From: Bugula neritina
Taxonomy: Eukaryota; Bryozoa; Gymnolaemata; Cheilostomatida; Bugulidae
Assembly (NCBI GenBank): GCA_964035545.1
Contig: OZ037768.1
Span: forward strand, 15,004,175 to 15,068,174
Direction of reading: 5' to 3'
Length of the DNA stretch: 64,000 nucleotides
Below the pieces are notes generated by a model. The model was not told the DNA's origin and made no database searches. It saw only the letters and a program-made list of their open reading frames with translations. How positions within the stretch are numbered: the first letter of the stretch is position 1; the number at the start of each line of letters is the position of its first letter. Shown one piece after another: positions 14,146 to 30,230 of the stretch. A program made the position numbers and the translations under genes.

Positions 14146-16443
14146 TTAAAATACACTGCAACACACTGAAATATACTGAAACATACTGAAATACGCCGTA
14201 ACATACTGAAATACATTGCAACATACTGAAATACGCTGTAACAAATTGAAATACACTGCAACACACTGAAATATACTGAAACATACCGAAATATAAGGTA
14301 ACCTACTGAAATATGTTGAAAACTACTGAAATATACTGCAACATAATGCAACATTATGAAAGATACTGCAACATACTGAAATAAACTGCAAGATACTGCA
14401 ACATACTGAAATACACTGCAACACACTGAAGTATACTGTAATATACAGAAATGTACTGTAAAATACTGAAATATACTTCAACATACTGAAAAATACCTAA
14501 AAATATTGAAACATACTGATATACACTGAAACATACTGAAATACACTGCAACACATTGGAATATACTGCAACATACCGAAATATATGGTAACCTACTGAA
14601 GTATGTTGCAAACTACTGAAATATACTGCAACATACTGAAATACGCCGTAACATACTGAAATACACTGCAACATACTGAAATACACTGTAACAAATTGAA
14701 ATACACTGCAACACACTGAAATATACTGAAACATACCGAAATATAAGGTAACCTACTGAAATATGTTGCAAACCACTAAAACATACTGCATAATCCTGCA
14801 ACAAAATGAAATAAACGGTAACACTGAAGCAAACTGCAATATACTGAGATATACTGCAACATACTAAGACATACTGCAACATACCTAAATATATGGTAAC
14901 CGACTGAAATATGTTGCAAACGACTGAAATATACTGCCACATACTGCAACATATTGAAGTATACTGCAACATACTGAAATATACTGCAACATACTGAAAT
15001 ACACTGTAACATACTGAAATACACTGCAACATACTGAAATATACTGCAAGATACTGCAACATACTGAAACACATTGTAAGATACTGAAATACACTGCAAC
15101 ATACCGCAACATACTGCAACGTATTGAAATACACTGTAACATATTGAAAAACACTGCAACACATTGAAATATACTGCAACATACTGAAACATACGGCAAC
15201 ATACTGAAAAATACTGCGACACATTGAAATATAGTGCAACATACTGAAATATGCTGTAGCATACTGAAATACACTGCAATACACTGAAGTATACTGTAAT
15301 ATACAGATTCGTACTGTAACATACTGAAACATACGGCAACATACTAAAATATACTGCGACACATTGAAATATACCGCAACATACTGAAATACACCGTAAC
15401 ATACTAAACTCCACTGCAACATTCTGAAATACACTGTAACACATTGAAGTACACTGCAACACATGGAATTATACTGAAATACATTGTAAGATACGGAAAC
15501 ACACTGCAACATACTGCAACATAATGAAATATATGGTAACCTACTGAAATATGTTGAAAACTACTGAAATATACTGCAACATTATGCAACATAATGAAAG
15601 ATACTGCAATATACTGAAATAAACTGCAAGATACTGCAACATACTGAAATACATTGTAACATACTGAAAAACACTGTAACATATTGAAATACACTGCGAC
15701 ATACTGCAACATACTGAAAAACGCTGTAACATATTGAAATACACTGCAACACATTGAAATATTCCGCAACATACCGAGATATATGGTAAGCTAATGAGAT
15801 ATACTGTAACACGTTGAAGTACACTGCAACATACTGAAATACACTGCAACACACTAAATTATACTGTAATTTACAGAAATGTACTGCAACATACTGAAAT
15901 ATACTGCAAGATACTGCAACATACTGAAATACACTGTAACATACTGAAATACACTGCAACATACTGAAATATACTGCATGATACTGCAACATACTGATAC
16001 ACATTGTAAGATACTGAAATGCACTGCAACATACTGAAATATACTGCATGATACTGCAACATACTCATACACATTGTAAGATACTGAAATACACTGCAAC
16101 ATACCGCAACATACTGCAACGTATTGAATTACACTGTAACATATTGAAAAACACTGCAACACATTGAAACATACTGCAACATACTGAAACATACCGCAAC
16201 ATACTGAAATATACTGCGACACATTGAAATATAGTGCAACATACTGAAATATGCTGTAGCATACTGAAATACACTGCAATACACTGAAGTATACTGTAAT
16301 ATACAGAAACGTACTGTAACATACTGAAACATACGGCAACATACTACAATATACTGTGACACATCGAAGTATACTGCAACATACTGAAATACACCGTAAC
16401 ATACTGAAATACACTGCAACATACTGAAATACACTGTAACATA
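14146..16443. repeat. 2,298-bp tandem duplication, copy 2
   Basis: Second adjacent copy, with its 8-bp monomer at 14816. It ends where TATTGAAATA replaces TATTAAAATA. Differences from copy 1 are few single substitutions plus the one-base length difference described for copy 1. Confidence 0.9.
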
Positions 16444-17665
16444 TTGAAATACACTGCAACACACTGAAATAAACTGAAACATACCGAAATATATGGTAAC
16501 CTACTGAAATATGTTGCAAACCACTAAAACATACTGCATCATCCTGCAACAAAATGAAATTTACGGTAACACTGAAGCATACTGCAATATACTGAAATAT
16601 ACTGTAACATACTAAGACATACTGCAACATACCGAAAAATACGGTAACCTACTGAAATATGTTACAAACTACTGAAACATACTGCAACATACTGCAACAT
16701 AATGAAATATACTGCAACATACTGAAAGATACTGCAACATACTGAAATACACTATAGAATACCCAAATATACTGCAACATACTGAAATATACTGCAAGAT
16801 ACTGCAAAATACTGAAGTACATTGTAAGATACCTAAATACACTGCAACATACTGCAACATACTGCAACATATTGAAATACACTGTAACATATTGAAAAAC
16901 AATGCAACACATTGAAATATACCGCAACATACCGAAGTATATGGTAGCCTACTGAAATATACTGCGACATACTGAAATACACTGTAACGTACTGAAATAC
17001 ACTGCAACATACTGAAATACACTTTAACATATTAAAATACACTGCAACACACTGAAATATACTGAAACATACTGAAATATATGGTAACCCACTGAAATCT
17101 GTTGCAAACGACTGAAATGTACTGCAACATACTGCAACATAATGAATAATACTGCAACATACTGAAAAATACTGCAAGATACTGCAACATACTGATACAC
17201 ATTGTAAGATACTGAAATACACTGCAACATACCGCAACATACTGCAACGTATTGAAATACACTGTAACATATTGAAAAACACTGCAACACATTGAAATAT
17301 ACTGCAACATACTGAAACATACGGCAACATACTGAAATATACTGCGAACACATTGAAATATAGTGCAACATACTGAAATATGCTGTAGCATACTGAAATA
17401 CACTGCAATACACTGAAATATACTGTAATATACAGATTCGTACTGTAACATACTGAAACATACGGCAACATACTAAAATATACTGCGACACATTGAAATA
17501 TACTGCAACATACTGAAATACACCGTAACATACTAAACTCCACTGCAACATTCTGAAATACACTGTAACACATTGAAATACACTGCAACACAGGGAATTA
17601 TACTGAAATACATTGTAAGATACGGAAACACACTGCAACATACTGTAACATAATGAAATATAAGG
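16444..17665. repeat. 1.2-kb block repeated at 35916-37136
   Basis: Matches 35916-37136 at an offset of 19,472 bp, falling to 19,471 bp after the 11-bp monomer CTGCGAACACA at 17342. Both carry CCACTAAAAC, ATTTACGG (ATTTATGG in the right copy), the ATACCCAAATA variant and CAGGGAATTATACTGAAA. The similarity skips nearly 20 kb of intervening array. Confidence 0.8.
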
Positions 17666-18435
17666 TAACCTACTGAAATATGTTGAAAACTACTGAAATA
17701 TACTGCAACATAATGCAACATAATGAAAGATACTGCAACATACTGAAATAAACTGCAAAATACTGCAACATACTGAAATACACTGCAACACACTGAAGTA
17801 TACTGTAATATACAGAAATGTACTGTAAAATACTGAAATATACTTCAACATACTGAAAAATACCTAAAAATATTGAAACATACTGATATACACTGAAACA
17901 TACTGAAATACACTGCAACACATTGGAATATACTGCAACATACCGAAATATATGGTAACCTACTGAAGTATGTTGCAAACTACTGAAATATACTGCAACA
18001 TACTGAAATACGCCGTAACATACTGAAATACACTGCAACATACTGAAATACACTGTAACATATTGAAATACACTGCAACACACTGAAATATACTGAAACA
18101 TACCGAAATATATGGTAACCTACTGAAATATGTTGCAAACCACTGAAACATACTGCATCATCCTGCAACAAAATGAAATATACGGTAACACTGAAGCATA
18201 CTGCAATTTACTGAAATATACTGTAACATACTAAGACATACTGCAACATACCGAAAAATATGGTAACCTACTGAAATATGTTACAAACTACTGAAACATA
18301 CTGCAACATACTGCAACATAATGAAATATACTGCAACATAATGAAATATACTGCAACATACTGAAAGATACTGCAAGTTACTGCAAAATACTGAAATACA
18401 TTGTAAGATACCTAAATACACTGCAACATACTGCA
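17666..18435. repeat. Satellite segment with the CTTCAACATA / CCTAAAAATA marker series
   Basis: Holds only 10-bp monomers. It contains the marker run CTTCAACATA, CTGAAAAATA, CCTAAAAATA, TTGAAACATA near 17841-17880, also present near 2577, 4273, 7872, 11031, 12179, 14476, 26040, 29702, 38093 and 59067, and an 8-bp monomer at 18183. Nothing else is visible in it. Confidence 0.8.
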
Positions 18436-20496
18436 ACATACTGCAACGTATTGAAATACACTGTAACATATTGAAAAATACTGCAACACATTGAAATATA
18501 CTGCAACATACTAAAACATACGGCAACATACTGAAATATACTGCGACACATTGAAATATAGTGCAACATACTGAAATATGCTGTAGCATACTGAAATACA
18601 CTGCAATACACTGAAGTATACTGTAATATACAGAAACGTACTGTAACATACTGAAACATACGGCAACATACTAAAATATACTGCGACACATTGAAACATA
18701 CTGCAACATACTGAAATACACCAAAACATACTAAACTCCCCTGCAACATTCTGAAATACACTGTAACACATTGAAATACACTGCAACACAGTGAATTGCA
18801 CTGAAATACATTGTAAGATACGGAAACACACTGCAACATACTGCAACATAATGAAATATATGGTAACCTACTGAAATATGTTGAAAACTACTGAAATATA
18901 CTGCAACATTATGCAACATAATGAAAGATACTGCAATATACTGAAATAAACTGCAAGATACTGCAACATACTGAAATACACTGTAACATACTGAAATACA
19001 CTGTAACATATTGAAATACACTGCGACATACTGCAACATACTGAAAAACGCTGTAACATATTGAAATACACTGCAAGACATTGAAATATTCCGCAACATA
19101 CCGAAATATATGGTAACCTAATGAGATATACTGTAACACGTTGAAGTACACTGCAACATACTGAAATACACTGCAACACACTAACTTATACTGTAATTTA
19201 CAGAAATGTACTGCAACATACTGGAATATACTGCAAGATACTGCAACATACTGAAATACACTGTAACATACTGCAATACACTGCAACATACTGAAATATA
19301 CTGCATGATACTGCAACATACTGATACACATTGTAAGATACTGAAATGCACTGCAACATACTGAAATATACTGCACGATACTGCAACATACTCATACACA
19401 TTGTAAGATACTGAAATACACTGCAACATACCGCAACATACTGCAACGTATTGAAATACACTGTAACATATTGAAAAACACTGCAACACATTGAAATATA
19501 CCGCAACATACTGAAACATACGGCAACATACTGAAATGTACTGCGACACATTGAGATATAATGCAACATACTGAAATATGCTGTAGCATACTGAAATACA
19601 CTGCAATACACTGAAGTATACTGTAATATACAGAAACGTACTGTAACATACTGAAACATACGGCAACATACTACAATATACTGTGACACATTGAAGTATA
19701 CTGCAACATACTGAAATACACCGTAACATACTGAAATACACTGCAACATACTGAAATACACTGTCACATATTAAAATACACTGCAACACACTGAAATATA
19801 CTGAAACATACCGAAATATATGGTAACCTACTGAAATATGTTGCAAACCACTGAAACATACTGCATCATCCTGCAACAAAATGAAATATACGGTAACACT
19901 GAAGCATACTGCAATATACTGAAATATACTGTAACATACTAAGACATACTGCAACATACCGAAAGATATGGTAACCTACTGAAATATGTTACAAACTACT
20001 GAAACATACTGCAACATACTGCAACATAATGAAATATACTGCAACATAATGAAATATACTGCAACATACTGAAAGATACTGCAAGTTACTGCAAAATACT
20101 GAAATACATTGTAAGATACCTAAATACACTGCAACATACTGCAACATACTGCAACATTTTGAAATACACGGTAACATATTGAAAAACACTGCAACACATT
20201 GAAATATACCGCAACATACCGAAGTATATGGTAGCCTACTGAAATATGCTGCGACATACTGAAATACACTGTAACGTACTGAAATACACTGCAACATACT
20301 GAAATACACTGTAACATATTAAAATACACTGCAACACACTGAAATATACTGAAACATACCGAAATATATGGTAACCCACTGAAATATGTTGCAAACCACT
20401 GAAATATACTGCAACATACTGCAACATAATGAAGTATAATGCAACAGACTGAAATATACTGCAACATACTGAAATACACTGTAACATATTGAAATA
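18436..20496. repeat. 3,924-bp spacing repeat, first copy
   Basis: Matches 22360-24409. The offset is 3,924 bp, then 3,923 after the 9-bp monomer at 23555, then 3,913 where the right copy has two B-type monomers instead of three (near 24060). The stepwise change in offset locates each length difference. It includes the CCAAAACATA, CTAAACTCCC marker pair near 18720. Confidence 0.85.
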
Positions 20497-21953
20497 CACT
20501 GCAACACACTGAAATATACTGAAACATACCGAAATATATGGTAACCTACTGAAATATGCTGCAAACCACTGAAACATACTGCATCATCCTGCAACAAAAT
20601 GAAGTATACGGTAACACTGAAGCATACTGCAACATACTGTAACATACTAAGACATACTGCAACATACCGAAAAATATGGTAACCTACTGAAATATGTTAC
20701 AAACTATTGAAATATACTGCAGCATACCGCAACATAATGAAATATACTGCAACATACTGAAAGATACTGCAACATACTGAAATACACTATAGAATACCAA
20801 AATATACTGCAACATACTGAAATATACTGCAAGATACTGCAAAATACTGAAATACATTGTAAGATACCTAAATACACTGCAACATACTGCAACATACTGC
20901 AACATATTGAAATACACTGTAACATATTGAAAAACACTGCAAAACATTGAAATATACCGCAACATACCGAAGTATATGGTAGCCTACTGAAATATACTGC
21001 GACACATTGAGATATAGTGCAACATACTGAAATATGCTGTAGCATACTGAAATACACTGCAATGCACTGAAGTATACTGTAATATACAGAAACGTACTGT
21101 AACATACTGAAACATACGGCAACATGCTACAATATACTGTGACACATTGAAGTATACTGCAACATACTGAAATACACTGTAACATACTGAAATACACTGC
21201 AACATACTGAAATACACTGTCACATATTAAAATACACTGCAACACACTGAAATATACTGAAACATACCGAAATATATGGTAACCTACTGAAATATGTTGC
21301 AAACCACTGAAACATACTGCATCATCCTGCAACAAAATGAAATATACGGTAACACTGAAGCATACTGCAATATACTGAAATATACTGTAACGTACTAAGA
21401 CATACTGCAACATACCGAAAAATATGGTAACCTACTGAAATATGTTACAAACTACTGAAACATACTGCAACATACTGCAACATAATGAAATATACTGCAA
21501 CATAATGAAATATACTGCAACATACTGAAAGATACTGCAAGTTACTGCAAAATACTGAAATACATTGTAAGATACCTAAATACACTGCAACATACTGCAA
21601 CATACTGCAACATATTGAAATACACGGTAACATATTGAAAAACACTGCAACACATTGAAATATACCGCAACATACCGAAGTATATGGTAGCCTACTGAAA
21701 TATGCTGCGACATACTGAAATACACTGTAACGTACTGAAATACACTGCAACATACTGAAATACACTGTAACATATTAAAATACACTGCAACACACTGAAA
21801 TATACTGAAACATACCGAAATATATGGTAACCCACTGAAATATGTTGCAAACCACTGAAATATACTGCAACATACTGCAACATAATGAAGTATACTGCAA
21901 CAGACTGAAATATACTGCAACATACTGAAATACACTGTAACATATTGAAAAAC
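20259..21953. repeat. 1.7-kb block repeated at 26560-28254 (offset 6,301 bp)
   Basis: Constant-offset match that includes two 8-bp monomers (20609 and 21347, facing 26910 and 27648) and the CTATAGAATA marker. Within it, segments near 20259-20497 recur 1,456 bp downstream. The block 4740-6150 is also collinear with 20187-21597 at an offset of 15,447 bp. Confidence 0.8.
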
Positions 21954-22359
21954 ACTGCAACACATTGAAATATACCGCAACATACCGAAGTATATGGTAG
22001 CCTACTGAAATATACTGCGACATACTGAAATACACTGTAACGTACTAAAATACACTGCAACATACTGAAATACACTGTAACATATTAAAATACACTGCAA
22101 CACACTGAAATATACTGAAACATACCGAAATATATGGTAACCCACTGAAATATGTTGCAAACCACTGAAATATACTGCAACATACTGCAACATAATGAAG
22201 TATACTACAACAGACTGAAATATACGGCAAAAAACTGCAACACACTGAAATACACTGTAACATACTGAAGTACACTGCAACATACTGAAATATACTGCAT
22301 GATACTGCAACATACTGATACACATTGTAAGATACTGAAATACACTGCAACATACCGCA

Positions 22360-24409
22360 ACATACTGCAACGTATTGAAATACACTGTAACATATTGAAA
22401 AACACTGCAACACATTGAAATATACTGCAACATACTGAAACATACGGCAACATACTGAAATATACTGCGACACATTGAAATATAGTGCAACATACTGAAA
22501 TATGCTGTAGCATACTGAAATACACTGCAATACACTGAAGTATACTGTAATATACAGAAACGTACTGTAACATACTGAAACATACGGCAACATACTAAAA
22601 TATACTGCGACACATTGAAACATACTGCAACATACTGAAATACACCAAAACATACTAAACTCCCCTGCAACATTCTGAAATACACTGTAACACATTGAAA
22701 TACACTGCAACACAGTGAATTGCACTGAAATACATTGTAAGATACGGAAACACACTGCAACATACTGCAACATAATGAAATATATGGTAACCTACTGAAA
22801 TATGTTGAAAACTACTGAAATATACTGCAACATTATGCAACATAATGAAAGATACTGCAATATACTGAAATAAACTGCAAGATACTGCAACATACTGAAA
22901 TACACTGTAACATACTGAAATACACTGTAACATATTGAAATACACTGCGACATACTGCAACATACTGAAAAACGCTGTAACATATTGAAATACACTGCAA
23001 GACATTGAAATATTCCGCAACATACCGAAATATATGGTAACCTAATGAGATATACTGTAACACTTTGAAGTACACTGCAACATACTGAAATACACTGCAA
23101 CACACTAAATTATACTGTACTTTACAGAAGTGTACTGCAACATACTGGAATATACTGCAAGATACTGCAACATACTGAAATACACTGTAACATACTGCAA
23201 TACACTGCAACATACTGAAATATACTGCATGATACTGCAACATACTGATACACATTGTAAGATACTGAAATGCACTGCAACATACTGAAATATACTGCAT
23301 GATACTGCAACATACTCATACACATTGTAAGATACTGAAATACACTGCAACATACCGCAACATACTGCAACGTATTGAAATACACTGTAACATATTGAAA
23401 AACACTGCAACACATTGAAATATACTGCAACATACTGAAACATACGGCAACATACTGAAATGTACTGCGACACATTGAGATATAATGCAACATACTGAAA
23501 TATGCTGTAGCATACTGAAATACACTGCAATACACTGAAGTATACTGTAATATACAGAAATGACTGTAACATACTGAAACATACGGCAACATACTACAAT
23601 ATACTGTGACACATTGAAGTATGCTGCAACATACTGAAATACACCGTAACATACTGAAATACACTGCAACATACTGAAATACACTGTCACATATTAAAAT
23701 ACACTGCAACACACTGAAATATACTGAAACATACCGAAATATATGGTAACCTACTGAAATATGTTGCAAACCACTGAAACATACTGCATCATCCTGCAAC
23801 AAAATGAAATATACGGTAACACTGAAGCATACTGCAATATACTGAAATATACTGTAACATACTAAGACATACTGCATCATACCGAAAAATATGGTAACCT
23901 ACTGAAATATGTTACAAACTACTGAAACATACTGCAACATACTGCAACATAATGAAATATACTGCAACATAATGAAATATACTGCAACATACTGAAAGAT
24001 ACTGCAAGTTAGTGCAAAATACTGAAATACATTGTAAGATACCTAAATACACTGCAACATACTGCAACATTTTGAAATACACGGTAACATATTGAAAAAC
24101 ACTGCAACACATTGAAATATACCGCAACATACCGAAGTATATGGTAGCCTACTGAAATATGCTGCGACATACTGAAATACACTGTAACGTACTGAAATAC
24201 ACTGCAACATACTGAAATACACTGTAACATATTAAAATACACTGCAACACACTGAAATATACTGAAACATACCGAAATATATGGTAACCCACTGAAATAT
24301 GTTGCAAACCACTGAAATATACTGCAACATACTGCAACATAATGAAGTATACTGCAACAGACTGAAATATACTGCAACATACTGAAATACACTGTAACAT
24401 ATTGAAAAA
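22360..24409. repeat. 3,924-bp spacing repeat, second copy
   Basis: Collinear with 18436-20496 apart from the one-base and ten-base losses noted there. It starts just after CCGCAACATA, where the left copy has CTGCAACATA, and ends where TTGAAAAACA faces TTGAAATACA. Confidence 0.85.
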
Positions 24410-25385
24410 CACTGCAACACATTGAAATATACCGCAACATACCGAAGTATATGGTAGCCTACTGAAATATACTGCGACATACTGAAATACACTGTAACGT
24501 ACTAAAATACACTGCAACATACTGAAATACACTGTAACATATTAAAATACACTGCAAACCACTGAAATATACTGCAACATACTGCAACATAATGAAGTAT
24601 ACTGCAACAGACTGAAATATACTGCAACATACTGAAATACACTGTAACATATTGAAATACACTGCAACACACTGAAATATACTGAAACATACCGAAATAT
24701 ATGGTAACCTACTGAAATATGTTGCAAACCACTGAAACATACTGCATCATCCTGCAACAAAATGAAGTATACGGTAACACTGAAGCATACTGCAACATAC
24801 TGTAACATACTAAGACATACTGCAACATACCGAAAAATATGGCAACCTACTGAAATATGTTACAAACTATTGAAATATACTGCAGCATACTGCAACATAA
24901 TGAAATATACTGCAACATACTGAAAGATACTGCAACATACTGAAATACACTATAGAATACCGAAATATACTGCAACATACTGAAATATACTGCAAGATAC
25001 TGCAAAATACTGAAATACATTGTAAGATACCTAAATACACTGCAACATACTGCAACATACTGCAACATATTGAAATACACTGTAACATATTGAAAAACAC
25101 TGCAACACATTGAAATATACCGCAACATACCGAAGTATATGGTAGCCTACTGAAATATACTGCGACATACTGAAATACACTGTAACGTACTAAAATACAC
25201 TGCAACATACTGAAATACACTGTAACATATTAAAATACACTGCAACACACTGAAATATACTGAAACATACCGAAATATATGGTAACCCACTGAAATCTGT
25301 TGCAAACCACTGAAATATACTGCAACATACTGCAACATAATGAATAATACTGCAACATACTGAAAAATACTGCAAGATACTGCAA
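24410..25385. repeat. Satellite segment with a 60-bp in-register deletion near 24556
   Basis: Continues the monomer array. At 24551-24560 ACTGCAAACC joins two monomers that elsewhere (for example 25231-25300) are separated by 60 bp, six monomers, including a TGGTAACCCA. Both ends of the missing stretch carry TGCAA. An 8-bp monomer lies at 24772. The rest matches the 748-bp-type marker order. Confidence 0.75.
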
Positions 25386-26566
25386 CATACTGATACACAT
25401 TGTAAGATACTGAAATACACTGCAACATACCGCAACATACTGCAACGTGTTGAAATACACTGTAACATATTGAAAAACACTGCAACACATTGAAATATAC
25501 TGCAACATACTGAAACATACGGCAACATACTGAAATATACTGCGACACATTGAAATATAGTGCAACATACTGAAATATGCTGTAGCATACTGAAATACAC
25601 TGCAATACACTGAAGTATACTGTAATATACAGATTCGTACTGTAACATACTGAAACATACGGCAACATACTAAAATATACTGCGACACATTGAAAGATAC
25701 TGCAACATACTGAAATACACCGTAACATACTAAACTCCACTGCGACATTTTGAAATACACTGTAACACATTAAAATACACTGCAACACATTGAATTATAC
25801 TGAAATACATTGTAGGATACTGAAATACACTGCAAGATATTGCAACATAATGGAATATATGGTAACCTACTGAAATATGTTGAAAACTACTGAAATATAC
25901 TGCAACATAATGCAACATAATGAAAGATACTGCAACATACTGATATAAACTGCAAGATACTGCAACATACTGAAATACACTGCAACACACTGAAGTATAC
26001 TGTAATATACAGAAATGTACTGTAAAATACTGAAATATACTTCAACATACTGAAACCTACCTAAAAATATTGAAACATACTGATATACACTGAAACATAC
26101 TGAAATAGACTGCAACACATTGGAATATACTGCAACATACTGAAATATATGGTAACCTACTGAAGTATGTTGCAAACAACTGAAATATACTGCGACATAC
26201 TGAAATACACTGTAACGTACTGAAATACACTGCAACATACTGAAATACACTGTAACATATTAAAATACACTGCAACACACTGAAATATACTGAAACATAC
26301 TGAAATATATGGTAACCCACTGAAATCTGTTGCAAACCACTGAAATATACTGCAACATACTGCAACATAATGAATAATACTGCAACATACTGAAAAATAC
26401 TGCAAGATACTGCAACATACTGATACACATTGTAAGATACTGAAATACACTGCAAAATACCGCAACATACTGCAACGTATTGAAATACACTGTAACATAT
26501 TGAAAAACACTGCAACACATTGAAATATACTGCAACATACTGAAACATACGGCAACATACTGAAAT
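25386..26566. repeat. 3,664-bp spacing repeat, first copy
   Basis: Matches 29050-30230 at a constant offset through the CAGATTCGTA, TGTAGGATA, CTGATATAAA and CTTCAACATA markers. The copies split near 26566, where ATACTGAAATACACTG faces ATACTGAAATATACTG. Confidence 0.82.
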
Positions 26567-28254
26567 ACACTGTAACGTACTGAAATACACTGCAACATAC
26601 TGAAATACACTGTAACATATTAAAATACACTGCAACACACTGAAATATACTGAAACATACCGAAATATATGGTAACCCACTGAAATATGTTGCAAACCAC
26701 TGAAATATACTGCAACATACTGCAACATAATGAAGTATACTGCAACAGACTGAAATATACTGCAACATACTGAAATACACTGTAACATATTGAAATACAC
26801 TGCAACACACTGAAATATACTGAAACATACCGAAATATATGGTAACCTACTGAAATATGTTGCAAACCACTGAAACATACTGCATCATCCTGCAACAAAA
26901 TGAAGTATACGGTAACACTGAAGCATACTGCAACATACTGTAACATACTAAGACATACTGCAACATACCGAAAAATATGGTAACCTACTGAAATATGTTA
27001 CAAACTATTGAAATATACTGCAGCATACCGCAACATAATGAAATATACTGCAACATACTGAAAGATACTGCAACATACTGAAATACACTATAGAATACCG
27101 AAATATACTGCAACATACTGAAATATACTGCAAGATACTGCAAAATACTGAAATACATTGTAAGATACCTAAATACACTGCAACATACTGCAACATACTG
27201 CAACATATTGAAATACACTGTAACATATTGAAAAACACTGCAACACATTGAAATATACCGCAACATACCGAAGTATATGGTAGCCTACTGAAATATACTG
27301 CGACACATTGAGATATAGTGCAACATACTGAAATATGCTGTAGCATACTGAAATACACTGCAATACACTGAAGTATACTGTAATATACAGAAACGTACTG
27401 TAACATACTGAAACATACGGCAACATACTACAATATACTGTGACACATTGAAGTATACTGCAACATACTGAAATACACCGTAACATACTGAAATACGCTG
27501 CAACATACTGAAATACACTGTCACGTATTAAAATACACTGCAACACACTGAAATATACTGAAACATACCGAAATATATGGTAACCTACTGAAATATGTTG
27601 CAAACCACTGAAACATACTGCATCATCCTGCAACAAAATGAAATATACGGTAACACTGAAGCATACTGCAATATACTGAAATATACTGTAACGTACTAAG
27701 ACATACTGCAATATACCGAAAAATATGGTAACCTACTGAAATATGTTACAAACTACTGAAACATACTGCAACATACTGCAACATAATGAAATATACTGCA
27801 ACATAATGAAATATACTGCAACATACTGAAAGATACTGCAAGTTACTGCAAAATACTGAAATACATTGTAAGATACCTAAATACACTGCAACATACTGCA
27901 ACATACTGCAACATATTGAAATACACGGTAACATATTGAAAAACACTGCAACACATTGAAATATACCGCAACATACCGAAGTATATGGTAGCCTACTGAA
28001 ATATGCTGCGACATACTGAAATACACTGTAACGTACTGAAATACACTGCAACATACTGAAATACACTGTAACATATTAAAATACACTGCAACACACTGAA
28101 ATATACTGAAACATACCGAAATATATGGTAACCCACTGAAATATGTTGCAAACCACTGAAATATACTGCAACATACTGCAACATAATGAAGTATACTGCA
28201 ACAGACTGAAATATACTGCAACATACTGAAATACACTGTAACATATTGAAATAC
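26560..28254. repeat. Second copy of the 1.7-kb block
   Basis: Matches 20259-21953. Its left part (26560-27302) recurs again at 28016-28758 with a spacing of 1,456 bp, so this region carries three related copies of the same marker series. Confidence 0.8.
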
Positions 28255-29049
28255 ACTGCAACACACTGAAATATACTGAAACATACCGAAATATATGGTA
28301 ACCTACTGAAATATGTTGCAAACCACTGAAACATACTGCATCATCCTGCAACAAAATGAAGTATACGGTAACACTGAAGCATACTGCAACATACTGTAAC
28401 ATACTAAGACATACTGCAACATACCGAAAAATATGGCAACCTACTGAAATATGTTACAAACTATTGAAATATACTGCAGCATACTGCAACATGATGAAAT
28501 ATACTGCAACATACTGAAAGATACTGCAACATACTGAAATACACTATAGAATACCGAAATATACTGCAACATACTGAAATATACTGCAAGATACTGCAAA
28601 ATACTGAAATACATTGTAAGATACCTAAATACACTGCAACATACTGCAACATACTGCAACATATTGAAATACACTGTAACATATTGAAAAACACTGCAAC
28701 ACATTGAAATATACCGCAACATACCGAAGTATATGGTAGTCTACTGAAATATACTGCGACATACTGAAATACACTGTAACGTACTAAAATACACTGCAAC
28801 ATACTGAAATACACTGTAACATATTAAAATACACTGCAACACACTGAAATATACTGAAACATACCGAAATATATGGTAACCCACTGAAATATGTTGCAAA
28901 CCACTGAAATATACTGCAACATACTGCAACATAATGAAGTATACTACAACAGACTGAAATATACGGCAAGAAACTGCAACACACTGAAATACACTGTAAC
29001 ATACTGAAGTACACTGCAACATACTGAAATATACTGCATGATACTGCAA

Positions 29050-30230
29050 CATACTGATACACATTGTAAGATACTGAAATACACTGCAACATACCGCAAC
29101 ATACTGCAACGTATTGAAAAACACTGTAACATATTGAAAAACACTGCAACACATTGAAATATACTGCAACATACTGAAACATACGGCAACATACTGAAAT
29201 GTACTGCGACACATTGAAATATAGTGCAACATACTGAAATATGCTGTAGCATACTGAAATACACTGCAATACACTGAAGTATACTGTAATATACAGATTC
29301 GTACTGTAACATACTGAAACATACGGCAACATACTAAAATATACTGCGACACATTGAAAGATACTGCAACATACTGAAATACACCGTAACATACTAAACT
29401 CCACTGCGACATTTTGAAATACACTGTAACACATTAAAATACACTGCAACACATTGAATTATACTGAAATACATTGTAGGATACTGAAATACACTGCAAA
29501 ATATTGCAACATAATGGAATATATGGTAACCTACTGAAATATGTTGAAAACTACTGAAATATACTGCAACATAATGCAACATAATGAAAGATACTGCAAC
29601 ATACTGATATAAACTGCAAGATACTGCAACATACTGAAATACACTGCAACACACTGAAGTATACTGTAATATACAGAAATGTACTGTAAAATACTGAAAT
29701 ATACTTCAACATACTGAAAACTACCTAAAAATATTGAAACATACTGATATACACTGAAACATACTGAAATACACTGCAACACATTGGAATATACTGCAAC
29801 ATACTGAAATATATGGTAACCTACTGAAGTATGTTGCAAACAACTGAAATATACTGCGACATACTGAAATACACTGTAACGTACTGAAATACACTGCAAC
29901 ATACTGAAATACACTGTAACATATTAAAATACACTGCAACACACTGAAATATACTGAAACATACTGAAATATATGGTAACCCACTGAAATCTGTTGCAAA
30001 CCACTGAAATATACTGCAACATACTGCAACATAATGAATAATACTGCAACATACTGAAAAATACTGCAAGATACTGCAACATACTGATACACATTGTAAG
30101 ATACTGAAATACACTGCAAAATACCGCAACATACTGCAACGTATTGAAATACACTGTAACATATTGAAAAACACTGCAACACATTGAAATATACTGCAAC
30201 ATACTGAAACATACGGCAACATACTGAAAT
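29050..30230. repeat. 3,664-bp spacing repeat, second copy
   Basis: Second copy of 25386-26566, with scattered substitutions. The spacing unit between the two holds three 8-bp monomers (26910, 27648, 28366), which accounts for 3,670 minus 6. Confidence 0.82.
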
